A stretch of DNA of 39,715 bases from Aliarcobacter sp. (GTDB taxonomy: Bacteria; Campylobacterota; Campylobacteria; Campylobacterales; Arcobacteraceae), in NCBI GenBank assembly GCA_028688995.1, contig JAQTXB010000005.1, positions 1 to 39,715 on the forward strand, given 5' to 3'. Made by a program: the position numbers and the translations under genes. How positions within the stretch are numbered: the first letter of the stretch is position 1; every line of letters starts with the position of its first letter. Positions 24,117 through 34,655 of this stretch are shown here, piece by piece. Below the pieces are notes generated by a model. The model had not been told where the DNA came from, did no database searches, and worked only from the letters and a program-made list of their open reading frames with translations.

Positions 24117-25103
24117 TCATGCCAAATAATGTTGAGTAATAGAAGCACGATTGTGCTTCATTTCATAACTTACTTGTTGTAAACACTCTTCATATGAATA
24201 TCCAGCTTTTCCATATTCAAACATTCTTCTTTTTGCAAAATTCCATCTAAGACCATGGCTTGCTTCAGGTGTTTCATTTGAAGCAATTGCTGCTTGTTTT
24301 AAATCATTATAATAATCTTGTCTTTTTATTTTAAATTTGCCATCTCTTAAAATCACTTTTTCAAGTTCTTCATAAGTAGTGCAAGAAACTAAAACATTTC
24401 CCTCTTTGCCACCTTTTTCTTTCGTAAAAATTGCTCTCTTTTTAGCTTTTGTTATAAAATCAATTTTAACACCAATTAATTGCTCAGATTTTATAAGAGC
24501 AACTCCTTCAATTCTAGCTCCTCCTTCATATTGAATCTTTGCTGCTAATTTATGAAGAGGATTTTTTAAATTAAAGATTAAAAGTTCAGGATTTGAATAA
24601 GCTCTGTTATGATAATTATTTGCAACTAATTTTAAATCTCTTGCATTATCTAAAATAGTTTGTCTAATTGAAAAATCATACTCTTTTTCATGATTACTAA
24701 TATTTTTAGAAAAAAGTTTTAAAGCAATTTCTAGTTTTCCAAGAGCTGCACTTATTTTTTCAAAATACTGTTTTGAAGGATAATATTCTACTTTGTATTC
24801 CATGTAGGCCAAAATGTGTTCAGATTCAATTTTTTCAAAATCTTTTATATTCCAATGCTCTTTTAAATAGTTAAAAAAGTTGTTCCAAATATTTCTATAA
24901 GATTCCATAGTTTTAAAACTTGCAACCTTTTGATAGTGTTCATGATTTGGATTAATTCTATCTTTTTTTTTAGTTCCAGCTTCAAATATTTGTTTGGCTA
25001 GTTGTGAGCTTTGATAATATACACTTCCTCTCAAGAATACTCCAGGTTTAATATATAAAATTAAAAATTTTAATTTGATAGTTTCAGCCTCTATCTGTGG
25101 CAA
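24117..25103 (-). CDS. tyrosine recombinase (second, internal)
   Basis: 328 residues. The catalytic set is visible: R197 (GGARIEG), H283 and R286 (SHGLRWNF), H317 (MKHNR) and nucleophile Y326 at the extreme C-terminus (ITQHYLA). The N-terminal half is a helical SAM-like core-binding domain. The start is unsure: TTG 25103 follows an in-frame TGA and has no clear ribosome-binding site, so the 5' end may be shortened or decayed. It differs from the border integrase and probably belongs to an older or nested element. Confidence 0.82.
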   Translation of the reverse strand: MPQIEAETIKLKFLILYIKPGVFLRGSVYYQSSQLAKQIFEAGTKKKDRINPNHEHYQKVASFKTMESYRNIWNNFFNYLKEHWNIKDFEKIESEHILAYMEYKVEYYPSKQYFEKISAALGKLEIALKLFSKNISNHEKEYDFSIRQTILDNARDLKLVANNYHNRAYSNPELLIFNLKNPLHKLAAKIQYEGGARIEGVALIKSEQLIGVKIDFITKAKKRAIFTKEKGGKEGNVLVSCTTYEELEKVILRDGKFKIKRQDYYNDLKQAAIASNETPEASHGLRWNFAKRRMFEYGKAGYSYEECLQQVSYEMKHNRASITQHYLA

Positions 25104-25579
25104 AAATATGTTAAGTCAATCTGCATTAAATTTATCGATTTTTGCATTTAAATCGCTAACATCTCGAGTGAATTTGTTAGAAGTAAAAATTTATAAAATA
25201 TATTCAATCACTCTTGCTAATAAAAGTTAGCCAAACTTCTTCGATTTTGTTAGTCTTGAAATTTCTGTATCAAAGCAAAAGAAATATTCAAACGCTCTTT
25301 TGGTTAAGATGGGAAGTAATACTCGTAAGTAAAACTGAGCTCCAACTATAATTTTTCTTTTGTAATAAAATAAAAATATGAGAAAGTTTAACATTGATTT
25401 TTGTTTATGATTCTAGTGATAAAAAATGAGATAGACTTAACTGTTTTTTACAGTTTCTATTTTTTTAGCTTAAGTCTCAAAAAGCCCAATAAAATGGACT
25501 TTTTGAATAATAATTAGATATGTTAAAAAATTGTAAAATAAACAAGAAATAAACACTATAGTAAACGATTTATCTTTAA
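25104..25579. other. 476-bp non-coding region
   Basis: No gene seen. It contains a small stem GCTAA-TAAAAG-TTAGC (25216-25231), a CGCTCTTTT...AGATGG motif (25293-25313) that also occurs at 17969-17992, and the terminator at 25479-25504. Confidence 0.6.
25479..25504 (-). terminator. Terminator of the 26534-25580 operon
   Basis: Read on the minus strand, AAAAAGTCCA and TGGGCTTTTT pair with one G-U wobble around a six-base loop, and the 3' arm ends in TTTTT. It lies about 80 bp after the stop of the gene ending at 25580. Confidence 0.7.
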
Positions 25580-26062
25580 TTATTTTCGTTCAATTATTTC
25601 ACTTCTTACTAATAAATCCATGAAATATTCAGGATCTTCACACTTTTTTATATCTTCAACACTTGCATATTTATAAGCTCTATCAATATATTCTGCCATA
25701 TTAACTATCGTATCTGCTTCAGCTTTGTTAATATAGATATCTGTTTTTTTAATATTTAAGTTATGTTCTATACCTTTATCTGTTTTTCTTGATTTTAGCT
25801 CAACAAATTTTCTTTCTTCGTTTATATTAAAATATTTTAATTCTTTTATAAATAATTTGAAATCTTGAATTTTGCTACAAATTAATTGTTTGTCAACAAC
25901 AACTAAAATATTTGTGTATAGTCTCTTTTTTTGATACTCTATATTGCAAGTTATAATTACTATATTTTTATCTTTTATAATCACATTTAACTCTGCAAAA
26001 TCTCTTGTTAACTCATTTATTCGTTGACATTCTACAAATTCCCAATATTCTTCTTCAGTCAT
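25580..26062 (-). CDS. hypothetical protein
   Basis: 160 residues, soluble, with an alternating strand pattern in the middle (IVIITCNIEYQKKRLYTNILVVV) and a helical C-terminus. The end, EDPEYFMDLLVRSEIIERK, is charged. No known domain. One base separates it from the stop of the upstream gene, so the two form an operon, probably with a joint role in the mobile element. Confidence 0.6.
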   Translation of the reverse strand: MTEEEYWEFVECQRINELTRDFAELNVIIKDKNIVIITCNIEYQKKRLYTNILVVVDKQLICSKIQDFKLFIKELKYFNINEERKFVELKSRKTDKGIEHNLNIKKTDIYINKAEADTIVNMAEYIDRAYKYASVEDIKKCEDPEYFMDLLVRSEIIERK

Positions 26063-26063
26063 T

Positions 26064-26534
26064 TTAATTTTCCTTATTTAAGTTTATTATTTCAGTCTCA
26101 TTCCAAATCTGATAGATAAGAGAATAAGACACCTCAAACCTATGATACTTAAGTAAATAATCAGGTATTTCTCTAAAACTGTAGTTTTGTTCATTTTTTA
26201 GAGTCTTAATTACTGACCAATATGAAAGAAGTTTTTCTCTTTTTTGATTTTGTTTTTTTGCATTTTTTGTTCTTAATTTTATTGCTTTTAAATTAACCTC
26301 ATTAGTTTTACTAACTATTAATTTAATTGCTAAAACAAAAGATGCATAAGTTAGAATTGAATTATCAACATTAAAATGAATATTCTTTATTTTGTGAAAG
26401 ATTACTTTTTGTTCTTTAAAAATATCAACTTTTACACTTACATCTAATTTTGTAAAAGTTCTAATCATTTGATTTTGGCTCTCTTGATTCATTTTTGTGA
26501 TGATTTCACAGTTTTTTAATATCTCTTTTTGCAT
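26064..26534 (-). CDS. putative DNA-binding protein of the mobile element
   Basis: 156 residues. The C-terminal 60 (LSYWSVIKTLKNEQNYSFREIPDYLLKYHRFEVSYSLIYQIW) read like a homeodomain-type helix-turn-helix of plasmid/element proteins: SFREI-x-DYL, then SYSLIYQIW as recognition helix. The N-terminal part is unremarkable. It is divergent from a 23-codon ORF across a 17-bp inverted repeat that may be its operator. Confidence 0.55.
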   Translation of the reverse strand: MQKEILKNCEIITKMNQESQNQMIRTFTKLDVSVKVDIFKEQKVIFHKIKNIHFNVDNSILTYASFVLAIKLIVSKTNEVNLKAIKLRTKNAKKQNQKREKLLSYWSVIKTLKNEQNYSFREIPDYLLKYHRFEVSYSLIYQIWNETEIINLNKEN

Positions 26535-26561
26535 TGATTATCCTTTTGAAAAAGTTCTTAT

Positions 26562-26613
26562 ATATATTCATATTTTTTATAATTCTTTTTAAATCAAAAA
26601 AATATGAATATAT
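26562..26613. promoter_or_regulatory. Perfect 17-bp inverted repeat, probable operator
   Basis: ATATATTCATATTTTTT (26562-26578) is exactly inverted at 26597-26613, with an 18-bp spacer, 28 bp upstream of the gene starting at 26534. The length and perfection exceed what AT-rich background would give. It is a likely binding site for the adjacent gene's product. Confidence 0.6.
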
Positions 26614-26638
26614 GTAGAAATTAAAATAGGACTAACAA

Positions 26639-26710
26639 ATGGCTGCAAAAAGTAAAATGGGAAAATATAAAAGGGAAATAATAGAATTAATTAATTTTTA
26701 TAAATATTAG
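26639..26710 (+). pseudogene. 23-codon ORF, possible relic of a helix-turn-helix gene
   Basis: The reading MAAKSKMGKYKREIIELI plus five residues resembles the N-terminus of small helix-turn-helix proteins of plasmids (KxGKYKxEIxELI). The expected recognition domain is missing, as the frame stops at 26708-26710. It is either a relic or a tiny gene. The rest of 26535-26852 shows nothing else but the inverted repeat. Confidence 0.35.
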
Positions 26711-26852
26711 TATGTACAAAAATATATAAATAATTCAATAGCTAAATTTTTTAAATTAAAATAAATTTATATTAACAAATGTAAATGTTTTTAAAATTAT
26801 ATAAGAGAAGAATCTACAAAATAGTTATAAAAATTAAAAACTAATTTAATAA

Positions 26853-29800
26853 TCAAAACTTTCCTCCTACACCTTTAAACTTTTCAACAAACATAGCAAT
26901 TTTTTGGAACACCATCTGTTTTTTAGTTAAATATTGAGGATTTAAAGGACTCATCTTAGGTAAAATTGCATTTAATTCAGTTCCATTTTCACTTGCATAT
27001 TCTCGTTTTAATGAAGCAACTATATATCTCTTTGCAGCTTCTTCATTTAGATTTTCATCTTTAATTAATTCATTTGCTTCTTTTAGTTGTTCAGCTTGTG
27101 CAAATTTAAAGAATTCATCAATAACACTAGCTTTATCTAAAATCTCATCTAAATTTGTTTGATTGATAAAATCTACAACTAAACTCTCTTTTGCTCTATT
27201 TCCTAAACTAGCACGAATCACTCTTCTTACTTCTTCAACTAACTCTGATTTATCTTTTACTTTTTTATTGTGCTCAAATATCAGTTCTAAAATATAGTCA
27301 AGGTTAATCTCTTGAGATTTAAGTAAATCAATTTCAAATACTATATCATTCCAATCAATTGTAGATTCTTCTTTATCTTTAGAGTTTTTTTCTCTTCTAA
27401 TCCACTCTCTAATATCGTTATAACTTGATTTATAATCTTGAATGATTCTTTGCGATGGTATTTTAATTTCACTCATTTTATTAAAATCTTCATCACTTAG
27501 ATAATGTTTTTCTTTAAATTCTGCAACTGCTTTTTCATCATTAATATCTAAATCTTGAATAGCTTTTAAACTAGAAAATTCATCATAGTTTTGTAATATA
27601 TTTTCAGCTTTTAAGTATTGACCAAATAATTTGGCAAACTCTTTTTTATCTTTCTCTTTTTCTATCGCATCAGGATTAGGGAATTTTTGTTGTAGTTCTT
27701 CAACAATATCCAAATAACCTCTTCTAGCTTCTCCTGATGTTATATCTGTAAAACCTTCCATATATTCAGTATAGCTTTTTTCTAAAACTACATTTTTAGT
27801 ATTTTTATCACCAAATAAAGTAATAGCATCAATTGTTGATTGTTCCAAATCTCTAAAAGTTACAATATTTCCAAAAGTCTTTGTAGCATCATAGATTCTA
27901 TTTGTTCTTGAGAATGCTTGCATTAAACCATGATATTTTAAATTTTTATCTACAAATAGAGTATTTAAAGTTGGTGCATCAAATCCAGTTAAAAACATAC
28001 CAACTACAATTAGTAAATCAACTTCTTTATTTTTAACTTTTTTTGCTAAATCTCTATAATAGTTTTGGAACTCATTGCTATCTACTCCATAAGAAGTTTT
28101 AAACATTGCATTATAATCATTTATAGCAGCACTTAAAAACTCTTTTGCACTTGAATCCATAGCACTTGGCTCAAATGTTTCATCTTCAATATCTCCAACA
28201 GCATCTTGCGTTTCATTAGCTGCAAATGAAAAAATAGTAGCAACTTTTAAAGGTCTATCTTTATCTTTTTGTAGATTTTTAAAAGCTTCATAATATAATT
28301 TAGCAGCATCAACACTACTAACAGCAAACATTGCATTAAAGCCTTTTGCTCCTATTTGCATACGATGAGTTTTTTTATTAAAGTTATTTAAAATATATTG
28401 TGAAATTTCATTTATTCTTATAGGGTGAAGTAATGCTTGTTTAGTTTCAAATGCACTTAGTTTCTTTTCATCAGTTAGACTCTCACACTCTTTAAACTGT
28501 GGTCTTACATCATTATAATCTACTTTAAACTTTAATACTTTTTCATCTCGTATTGCATCAGTAATTACATAAGAGTGTAACTCTGCCCCAAATACACTTG
28601 CAGTTGTTTCAGCACCCAAAGTATTTTCAGGGAATATTGGAGTTCCTGTAAATCCAAATTGATAATATTTTTTAAACTTCTTTGCTAGATTCTTTTGAGC
28701 TTCACCAAATTGGCTTCGATGACATTCATCAAAAATAAAAACTACTTGCTTTGAGTAAATATCTAAATCATTTTCACTTTTCATCAGATTATTTAGTTTT
28801 TGAATAGTAGTTACAATGATTTTATTATCATTTTTTTCAATATTTTGTTTTAATCCTGCTGTACTATTACTTCCATTTACGCTATCAGGAGAAAATCTTT
28901 GATACTCTTTCATGGTTTGAAAATCAAGGTCTTTTCTATCCACTACAAAAAATACTTTATCTATAAAATCAAGTTGTGTTGCTAATTTTGCAGCTTTAAA
29001 ACTTGTTAGAGTCTTACCACTACCCGTTGTATGCCAAATAAATCCACCACCATCAATAGTGCTATATCTTTTTGCTTCATAAGAACTTGTTACTTTCCAA
29101 ATAAGTCTTTCAGTTGCTGCTATTTGATACGGTCGCATTATAAGTAAAGTATCGCTTGTATCAAATACACAATAATTAATTAGTACATCAAGTAAAGTTT
29201 TCTTTTGTAAAAATGTAGCTGTAAAATCTTTTAAATCTTTAATTAGTGTATTATCTGACTTAGCCCAATTCATTGTAAAATCAAAGCTATTTTTATCTCT
29301 TTTTGTAGTATTTGCAAAATATCTACTATCAGTACCATTTGAGATTACAAATATTTGTAGATATTTATATAAAGAATTTTCAGTATTAAAGCTCTCTTTA
29401 GAGTATCTATGTACTTGATTAAAAGCTTCTCTTATTGCAACACCTCTTTTTTTAAGTTCTAATTGAACCAAAGGCAAACCATTTACTAATATAGTTACAT
29501 CATATCGGTTAGCTTGTTTTCCTTTTATAGCAAACTGTTTAATTACTTGTACTTTATTTCTAGCAATATTCTTTTTATCAAGAAGATAGATATTTTTAAT
29601 ATTTCCATTATCAAAGGTAAAATCATAGATATAATCATCATGGATTTTTCTAGTTTTATCAATGATATTATCACTTGGTCTATCTAAATACTCTTCACAA
29701 AATCTATTCCATTCAGCACTTGAGAACTCGATTTTATTTAACTCTTGAAGTTGCTTTCTCACATTTACAAGCATTTTAGCAGGACTATTTAAATCAGCTA

Positions 29801-29954
29801 AAAACTCATAACCTTGGTTTGATAAATCCTTGATTAGTTCATTTTCTAAATCAGCTTCACTTTGATAAGAGCTAACATCTTGCTCTAGTTTAGTATATTT
29901 ATCTAAAACGATAAAGTTATTTGATTCTGCAATTGGTTTAATATATTCAAGCAT
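26853..29954 (-). CDS. hsdR: type I restriction endonuclease subunit R
   Basis: 1033 residues from ATG 29954, chosen because GGAAGAG precedes it and it overlaps the previous stop (ATGCTTGA); an upstream ATG at 29990 would lie inside the prior gene. The N-terminal nuclease core is seen as [12 protein letters not shown] (ELK of PD-(D/E)xK). The motor has Walker [14 protein letters not shown]-type [15 protein letters not shown], and a later motif SRTNRIYD. This translocase/nuclease cleaves unmodified DNA as part of HsdR2M2S. It ends the operon. The sequence looks intact. Confidence 0.95.
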   Translation of the reverse strand: MLEYIKPIAESNNFIVLDKYTKLEQDVSSYQSEADLENELIKDLSNQGYEFLADLNSPAKMLVNVRKQLQELNKIEFSSAEWNRFCEEYLDRPSDNIIDKTRKIHDDYIYDFTFDNGNIKNIYLLDKKNIARNKVQVIKQFAIKGKQANRYDVTILVNGLPLVQLELKKRGVAIREAFNQVHRYSKESFNTENSLYKYLQIFVISNGTDSRYFANTTKRDKNSFDFTMNWAKSDNTLIKDLKDFTATFLQKKTLLDVLINYCVFDTSDTLLIMRPYQIAATERLIWKVTSSYEAKRYSTIDGGGFIWHTTGSGKTLTSFKAAKLATQLDFIDKVFFVVDRKDLDFQTMKEYQRFSPDSVNGSNSTAGLKQNIEKNDNKIIVTTIQKLNNLMKSENDLDIYSKQVVFIFDECHRSQFGEAQKNLAKKFKKYYQFGFTGTPIFPENTLGAETTASVFGAELHSYVITDAIRDEKVLKFKVDYNDVRPQFKECESLTDEKKLSAFETKQALLHPIRINEISQYILNNFNKKTHRMQIGAKGFNAMFAVSSVDAAKLYYEAFKNLQKDKDRPLKVATIFSFAANETQDAVGDIEDETFEPSAMDSSAKEFLSAAINDYNAMFKTSYGVDSNEFQNYYRDLAKKVKNKEVDLLIVVGMFLTGFDAPTLNTLFVDKNLKYHGLMQAFSRTNRIYDATKTFGNIVTFRDLEQSTIDAITLFGDKNTKNVVLEKSYTEYMEGFTDITSGEARRGYLDIVEELQQKFPNPDAIEKEKDKKEFAKLFGQYLKAENILQNYDEFSSLKAIQDLDINDEKAVAEFKEKHYLSDEDFNKMSEIKIPSQRIIQDYKSSYNDIREWIRREKNSKDKEESTIDWNDIVFEIDLLKSQEINLDYILELIFEHNKKVKDKSELVEEVRRVIRASLGNRAKESLVVDFINQTNLDEILDKASVIDEFFKFAQAEQLKEANELIKDENLNEEAAKRYIVASLKREYASENGTELNAILPKMSPLNPQYLTKKQMVFQKIAMFVEKFKGVGGKF

Positions 29955-31200
29955 TCTCTTCCTTTTTTTGCCAAAAACCATATTTTTCAACTATAAAATC
30001 AACTAACTTAATTAATTCTTCATTATCATTTGCATCAGGTTCTGAAACTTCTTCTAAAGAATGCTTGGAATGACTTAAAAGATTTATAATTCTGTTTGTA
30101 AAAGGATGCGGATTCCCATCATCAATTTTTTCTAACAATTCTTCCCAATTTTTGTAACCTAAAAATGTAGAAGTTTTTTCTAATATATTTCTTAAAAAAT
30201 TAAAGTGATATTTTTTAATTTGATTATTACTAATAGCATCTTTTATTTCCGATAATAAAAACAAATGATAAGAAAATGGAGAATCGTCACTTTGTATATT
30301 TAATTGAAATGTTTCATCTTGATTCTTGCTCAAACGATATTTTTCAGATTGATTAGGTTTAAATGTAATTTTTTGGTTTTCTGTTCCCTTAAATTTATAA
30401 TACTTATTCTTAAATTCATTATATAAAATATTATAAAAAAGAGGATTGTGTGTAGTAATAATAAATTTTAGGTTAGAAGTATCAGATTTTATTAAATAAG
30501 CCAAATTAGAGGCTAATTCTATTAAATGATTTTCATCAAGAGAAGTAACAGGATCATCAATAAAAATATATTCTAACTCATTAAATTCTGAACTTATCCT
30601 ATCAGCTTCTAATTCACTTAGTGTAGAAATAACTTGTTCTAATAAAGTATAAATTATGCTCCAAATGAAATTACTTTCTTCCCCTTTAGAAATTTTTATA
30701 GTTTTATAATTAACTTCAATTCCTTCACTGTTATTTGAATCTGCTATTTTAAATGTAACTTCAGAGAATGCTGGTACCGTTATTTCAACTTCTCTTTCAT
30801 TATAATCTTTACCTATATATTTATATTCTTCATTAAAACTTGGAGTAATTTTATTATTTGCATAGCGTTGAAAATTAGTAATAATATTCCTATCTTCACC
30901 TAATTCTTTTAGTTGCCCAATTAACCAATCTGTAAATGAATTAGGTTGAATTTTAAGTTTTGGCTCAGAATCATTCTCTAAATCGTTATCCCAATAGAAT
31001 AAATCTTCTGTAAAAGCATTGTAATAGAGTATTTTATTTCTTGTCACTTCACTTTCTTCATCTTCACTTTTTGGAATAACTAACTCTTTGAACTCTTTTG
31101 AAAGTCTAGTTTTTCCTGACCCATTAAAAGCATAAATTAATTGAACTTTTTTATTAGCATCAATAAGCTGCTGTGCAATTTGTGTTAATGTACTTCCCAT
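29947..31200 (-). CDS. PrrC-like anticodon nuclease / AAA ATPase in the hsd operon
   Basis: 417 residues. ABC-type ATPase: Walker A AFNGSGKT (24-31), signature-like ISKGEESNF (170-178), Walker [14 protein letters not shown] (213-225) and switch H251. The C-terminal part matches PrrC/RloC nuclease architecture: a DDSPFSY segment (305-311) resembling the PrrC box, then R337-x3-E341 and H377 in [10 protein letters not shown]. coli PrrC uses R320-x3-E324 and H356, so triad order and spacing are close. PrrC is encoded between hsdS and hsdR, as here, is held inactive by the restriction enzyme, and cuts tRNA(Lys) when phage disarm restriction. It overlaps the hsdR start by 8 bp. Target tRNA cannot be told from sequence. 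Confidence 0.72.
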   Translation of the reverse strand: MGSTLTQIAQQLIDANKKVQLIYAFNGSGKTRLSKEFKELVIPKSEDEESEVTRNKILYYNAFTEDLFYWDNDLENDSEPKLKIQPNSFTDWLIGQLKELGEDRNIITNFQRYANNKITPSFNEEYKYIGKDYNEREVEITVPAFSEVTFKIADSNNSEGIEVNYKTIKISKGEESNFIWSIIYTLLEQVISTLSELEADRISSEFNELEYIFIDDPVTSLDENHLIELASNLAYLIKSDTSNLKFIITTHNPLFYNILYNEFKNKYYKFKGTENQKITFKPNQSEKYRLSKNQDETFQLNIQSDDSPFSYHLFLLSEIKDAISNNQIKKYHFNFLRNILEKTSTFLGYKNWEELLEKIDDGNPHPFTNRIINLLSHSKHSLEEVSEPDANDNEELIKLVDFIVEKYGFWQKKEENA

Positions 31201-31209
31201 ACTATGCCT

Positions 31210-32382
31210 CTAATCTTTTTTTGGGAAAGTTAAAAGGAAATCTCTATAATACTCATATTGCTTTGTTCTTAACTCTATTTCTTTTGGTAAACCATCGATT
31301 ATTGAGTTTGTAAGAGTATCGAATTTATCTAATATTGCAACGATTCTCTCTTGCTCTTTTAGTGATTTAATTGAATCATTTGGATAAGGAATAGGAATTT
31401 TTAATTTTCTTAAGCCGTCATTGTAAAGCCTTTGTATAGTTCCACCTTCTGAAATTCCCCAATTCGCAATTTGATAACAGTAAAATAAATAATTATTTAA
31501 AACCATTTTTTCATCATTCTCAATCCAAACGATATTACTATCTTGAAAATAGGAATCTTTTCCATCAAAAATAACTGTTCTACCAATAGTACCACTTGCA
31601 GAAATTAAAATTTCTCCAATTTTAGGATAATTGTATTTTGCCTTATATTCTTCAAATAATTTACGAGGAATATAAGCATCAGGTTCTTTTCCAAATGTAC
31701 CAATTTTATAAAAGGGAACTTCTCCATCTGGTAGAGTTTGTTCTTTTAAAATTCTTTTACACATACGAACTTCACCAACTTCACCTAATAGCTTAAACTC
31801 AACTTCCCCATCCTCAAAAGTCAATAATTTATCTCTATAATAAGTATATTGTTTTTTTCGTGCTGTAAGCTCTGCTGTAAGCTCTGCTGTAAGCTCTGTG
31901 AAATTGTCTAAAATTCGGACAATTTCACTTTGTATATTTAGAGGTGGGATTGGGATTCCTATATCTTTAATCATTGGTTTTGTAAGTTGAGGAATACCAT
32001 TTTGAGGTACATTATAATTGTTTTCAATGGCTTTCATATAGTAATAAGCATATTTTAAATTTAGTTTAATTTTTGGTGTAAGTACAATTAACCTTACTAT
32101 AGGGAAAAATGGTTTATCTTGAAAGCTTGTCCAGCCTATTGTTCCTCTTGCTGAAATAGTTAAACTTGGTTTATTGATTTTTGCCTTATTAGTCCAGCCA
32201 TATAAGGATTTGTTTTCAATTCCATTAGACAATATAGGAATATTAAATTCTTCAGTTTCTATTGATGACAATGAGTCTTTTGGTACATCACCACCTGCAA
32301 TAATATCAAAAACATCTACCAAAGTTCTCCACTCAACATCTACACCATCAAGCAACTTTTCCATAAAACTTAAATCACTCAT
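31210..32382 (-). CDS. hsdS: type I restriction-modification specificity subunit S
   Basis: 390 residues. There are two target-recognition domains, each followed by a conserved helix: first TRD about 15-150, central spacer helix about 150-190, second TRD about 195-350, then a distal helix. The repeated pattern ...[15 protein letters not shown]...[14 protein letters not shown] versus ...[12 protein letters not shown]...[14 protein letters not shown] shows the internal symmetry. The central spacer carries three 12-bp repeats coding ELTA units. It gives DNA sequence specificity to both methylation and cleavage. The sequence looks intact. Confidence 0.95.
   Translation of the reverse strand: MSDLSFMEKLLDGVDVEWRTLVDVFDIIAGGDVPKDSLSSIETEEFNIPILSNGIENKSLYGWTNKAKINKPSLTISARGTIGWTSFQDKPFFPIVRLIVLTPKIKLNLKYAYYYMKAIENNYNVPQNGIPQLTKPMIKDIGIPIPPLNIQSEIVRILDNFTELTAELTAELTARKKQYTYYRDKLLTFEDGEVEFKLLGEVGEVRMCKRILKEQTLPDGEVPFYKIGTFGKEPDAYIPRKLFEEYKAKYNYPKIGEILISASGTIGRTVIFDGKDSYFQDSNIVWIENDEKMVLNNYLFYCYQIANWGISEGGTIQRLYNDGLRKLKIPIPYPNDSIKSLKEQERIVAILDKFDTLTNSIIDGLPKEIELRTKQYEYYRDFLLTFPKKD
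31862..31897. repeat. Three exact 12-bp repeats in the hsdS spacer
   Basis: GCTGTAAGCTCT occurs three times in perfect tandem and encodes ELTA units at residues 162-174. In EcoR124I and EcoR124II two or three TAEL copies at the same place set the spacer length (N6 or N7) of the recognition site. Unit gain or loss here keeps the frame and could switch specificity. Confidence 0.9.
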
Positions 32383-32384
32383 GG

Positions 32385-32990
32385 TTACAGTTCCTCTGTC
32401 TTAAATTCACTATAACCCTCATAGTAGTAACTCACATCAATACCTTTCATAAATAAAGAACGGTCATTGATTTGTTCTGTTAATGCAAGCTTAAATAGGT
32501 GTTTGATTTCTATATCTTTTACTACACTTCTTTTCATAGCTGATAAATATTCATCTTTATCCACTTTGTTCCAGTCTATTACTTGTTTAATCTCTTTTTT
32601 TAGAATTAAATCAAGCCATATTCTAGTAGAGCGACCATTACCCTCACGAAATGGATGAGCGATATTCATCTCTACATATTTTTCTATAATCTCATCAAAA
32701 TTACCTTGTGGCATTGTGTCAATATGTTTTAAAGAAGCTTCAAGATACATAAGTGGTGCAAAACGAAAATCATCTTTTGAGATATTAACAGTTCTCATAA
32801 TTCCAGCAAAAGGATAAATATCACAAAATAGATAATTATGTATAAAACTAAGTCCTTTAAATGTTCCTATTTCTACTTTGTTTATATCACCTGAATCAAA
32901 AAGTTGTTTTGCTTTTTGTTTGCTGATTTTTTCTTCTGCACGGGCAAGTTCTATTTGATTTGTGATACCTAATTTATTATCTAAAATCAT
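32385..32990 (-). CDS. Fic-domain protein within the hsd operon
   Basis: 201 residues. The Fic motif [12 protein letters not shown] is at 112-123 with catalytic His H112, and the flap [20 protein letters not shown] precedes it. Fic enzymes move AMP or similar groups from nucleotides to target proteins. The classical inhibitory motif (S/T-x3-E-G/N) is not clearly present: TNQIEL at the N-terminus has Leu in the last place. Its start overlaps the hsdM stop (ATGA) and it ends 2 bp before hsdS, so it is a true operon member. Role in the restriction system is unknown; it may be a toxin or modulator. Confidence 0.88.
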   Translation of the reverse strand: MILDNKLGITNQIELARAEEKISKQKAKQLFDSGDINKVEIGTFKGLSFIHNYLFCDIYPFAGIMRTVNISKDDFRFAPLMYLEASLKHIDTMPQGNFDEIIEKYVEMNIAHPFREGNGRSTRIWLDLILKKEIKQVIDWNKVDKDEYLSAMKRSVVKDIEIKHLFKLALTEQINDRSLFMKGIDVSYYYEGYSEFKTEEL

Positions 32991-34555
32991 GCAATATCTC
33001 CCTCAATTTGTGCAACGATTTTATCTATTTCACTTCTTAGATTATCTATTTTTGCTACTGTTGTTTTAAGTTCAGCATTTAGTTTATTTATATCTACTAT
33101 TTCTCTTGTATCTTTTGCTTCTACATATGAACTAACAGAGAGATTATAACCATTTTGAGCGATTACTTCATTATCAACACATTTTGAAAAATGTGCTATA
33201 TCTTTTTTATTATCAAATACTTTCATTATTTGATCTATATGGTTGTCTTCACCCTCATAAGTTAAAATATTATTGTTAGTTTGTTTTTTATAAAGGTTAC
33301 TTGCATCTATAAATTGTGTTTTATTATCAGTTTTATGTTTTGAAAGAACTAAGATATTAACAGCTATTGACGTTCCAAAAAATAGATTTGGTGCAAGAGA
33401 AATAACAGTTTCTACATAGTTTCCATCTACTAAATATTTTCTTATTTTCTGTTCTGCTCCACCTCTATAAAAAATACCAGGAAAACATACTATTGCAGCA
33501 CGACCTCTTGGAGATAAATAACTAAGACAGTGCAACACAAAAGCAAAATCTGCTTTTGATTTTGGTGCTAAAACTCCAGCAGGTGCAAATCTATCATCGT
33601 TTATCAGTAGAGGATTATCACTACCTTCCCAATTTACAGAATATGGAGGATTTGAAACTATTGCATCAAATGGTTTATCATCTCCAAAATGTGGGTCTAT
33701 TAGAGTATTTCCAAGTGCAATATTAAATTTATCATAATTTATATTATGCAAAAACATATTCATACGAGCTAAGTTATAAGTAGTGTGATTTATCTCTTGA
33801 CCAAAAAATCCATCTTCTACAATATGGGCATCAAAATGCTTTTTTGCTTGAAGTAAAAGTGAACCAGAACCAGCAGCAGGGTCATAAATTTTATTGATAC
33901 TTGTTTGATTATGTATCGCAAGTTGAGCAATAAGTTTAGAAACACTTTGCGGTGTGAAAAATTCCCCTCCTGATTTACCTGCATTTGCAGAATAATTAGA
34001 AATTAAGAACTCATAAGCATCACCGAATAAATCAATATGATTATCTTCAAATTTACCAAAATTAAGTTCTTCTACACCTTTTAATACAGCAGATAATCTC
34101 ATGTTTTTATCTTTTACTGTATTTCCTAGTTTATTACTTGTAGTATCAAAATCTGCAAAAAGTCCTTTGATGTCTTGTTCAGAGGGATAACCATTCGCAG
34201 AGCTTTCAATAGCTAAAAATATAGCACTTAAATCTGTATTTAGGTTTGGATTTTCATTTGGATTTTTTGCAACATTTATAAATAGTTGGCTAGGATAGAT
34301 AAAATAACCTTTAGTTTTAATCGCATCATCTTTAATCTCAGGTGTAATAACATCATCAGGAAGGGAAGCATAATTTATACTTTCATCACCACCTTCTATA
34401 TAGTTAGCAAAGTTTTCACTAATAAATCTATAAAACAAAGTACCCAAAACATACTGTTTAAAATCCCATCCATCAACGCTTCCCCTCACATCATTTGCTA
34501 TTTGCCAAATTTTGCGTTGTAGTTCTGCTCGTTGTTGTGTACTTGTCATTATCAT
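32987..34555 (-). CDS. hsdM: type I restriction-modification methyltransferase subunit M
   Basis: 522 residues. The SAM-binding motif DPAAGSGS is at 225-232 and the catalytic NPPY of N6-adenine methylases at 302-305 (SNPPYSVNW). The N-terminal HsdM_N helix bundle is full length. It methylates adenine on both strands in the HsdM2S complex. It is first gene of the operon hsdM-fic-hsdS-prrC-like-hsdR; the ATG at 34549 is an alternative start. The gene order fits type IC systems. Confidence 0.95.
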   Translation of the reverse strand: MIMTSTQQRAELQRKIWQIANDVRGSVDGWDFKQYVLGTLFYRFISENFANYIEGGDESINYASLPDDVITPEIKDDAIKTKGYFIYPSQLFINVAKNPNENPNLNTDLSAIFLAIESSANGYPSEQDIKGLFADFDTTSNKLGNTVKDKNMRLSAVLKGVEELNFGKFEDNHIDLFGDAYEFLISNYSANAGKSGGEFFTPQSVSKLIAQLAIHNQTSINKIYDPAAGSGSLLLQAKKHFDAHIVEDGFFGQEINHTTYNLARMNMFLHNINYDKFNIALGNTLIDPHFGDDKPFDAIVSNPPYSVNWEGSDNPLLINDDRFAPAGVLAPKSKADFAFVLHCLSYLSPRGRAAIVCFPGIFYRGGAEQKIRKYLVDGNYVETVISLAPNLFFGTSIAVNILVLSKHKTDNKTQFIDASNLYKKQTNNNILTYEGEDNHIDQIMKVFDNKKDIAHFSKCVDNEVIAQNGYNLSVSSYVEAKDTREIVDINKLNAELKTTVAKIDNLRSEIDKIVAQIEGDIA

Positions 34556-34655
34556 AGTTCCTTGTTATTTTTATTGTTTTATTATTTTCATTTTACTGGA
34601 AATCAGCTAATATCCTGATATTTAACATTACTTTTAAACTAAAAATTTATATATT

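Noticed and set aside
29947..31200. Simple AAA/SMC-type repair ATPase
   Set aside because: The position between hsdS and hsdR, the length and the R-x3-E...H triad fit PrrC better than a repair ATPase. The nuclease call is still held at moderate confidence.
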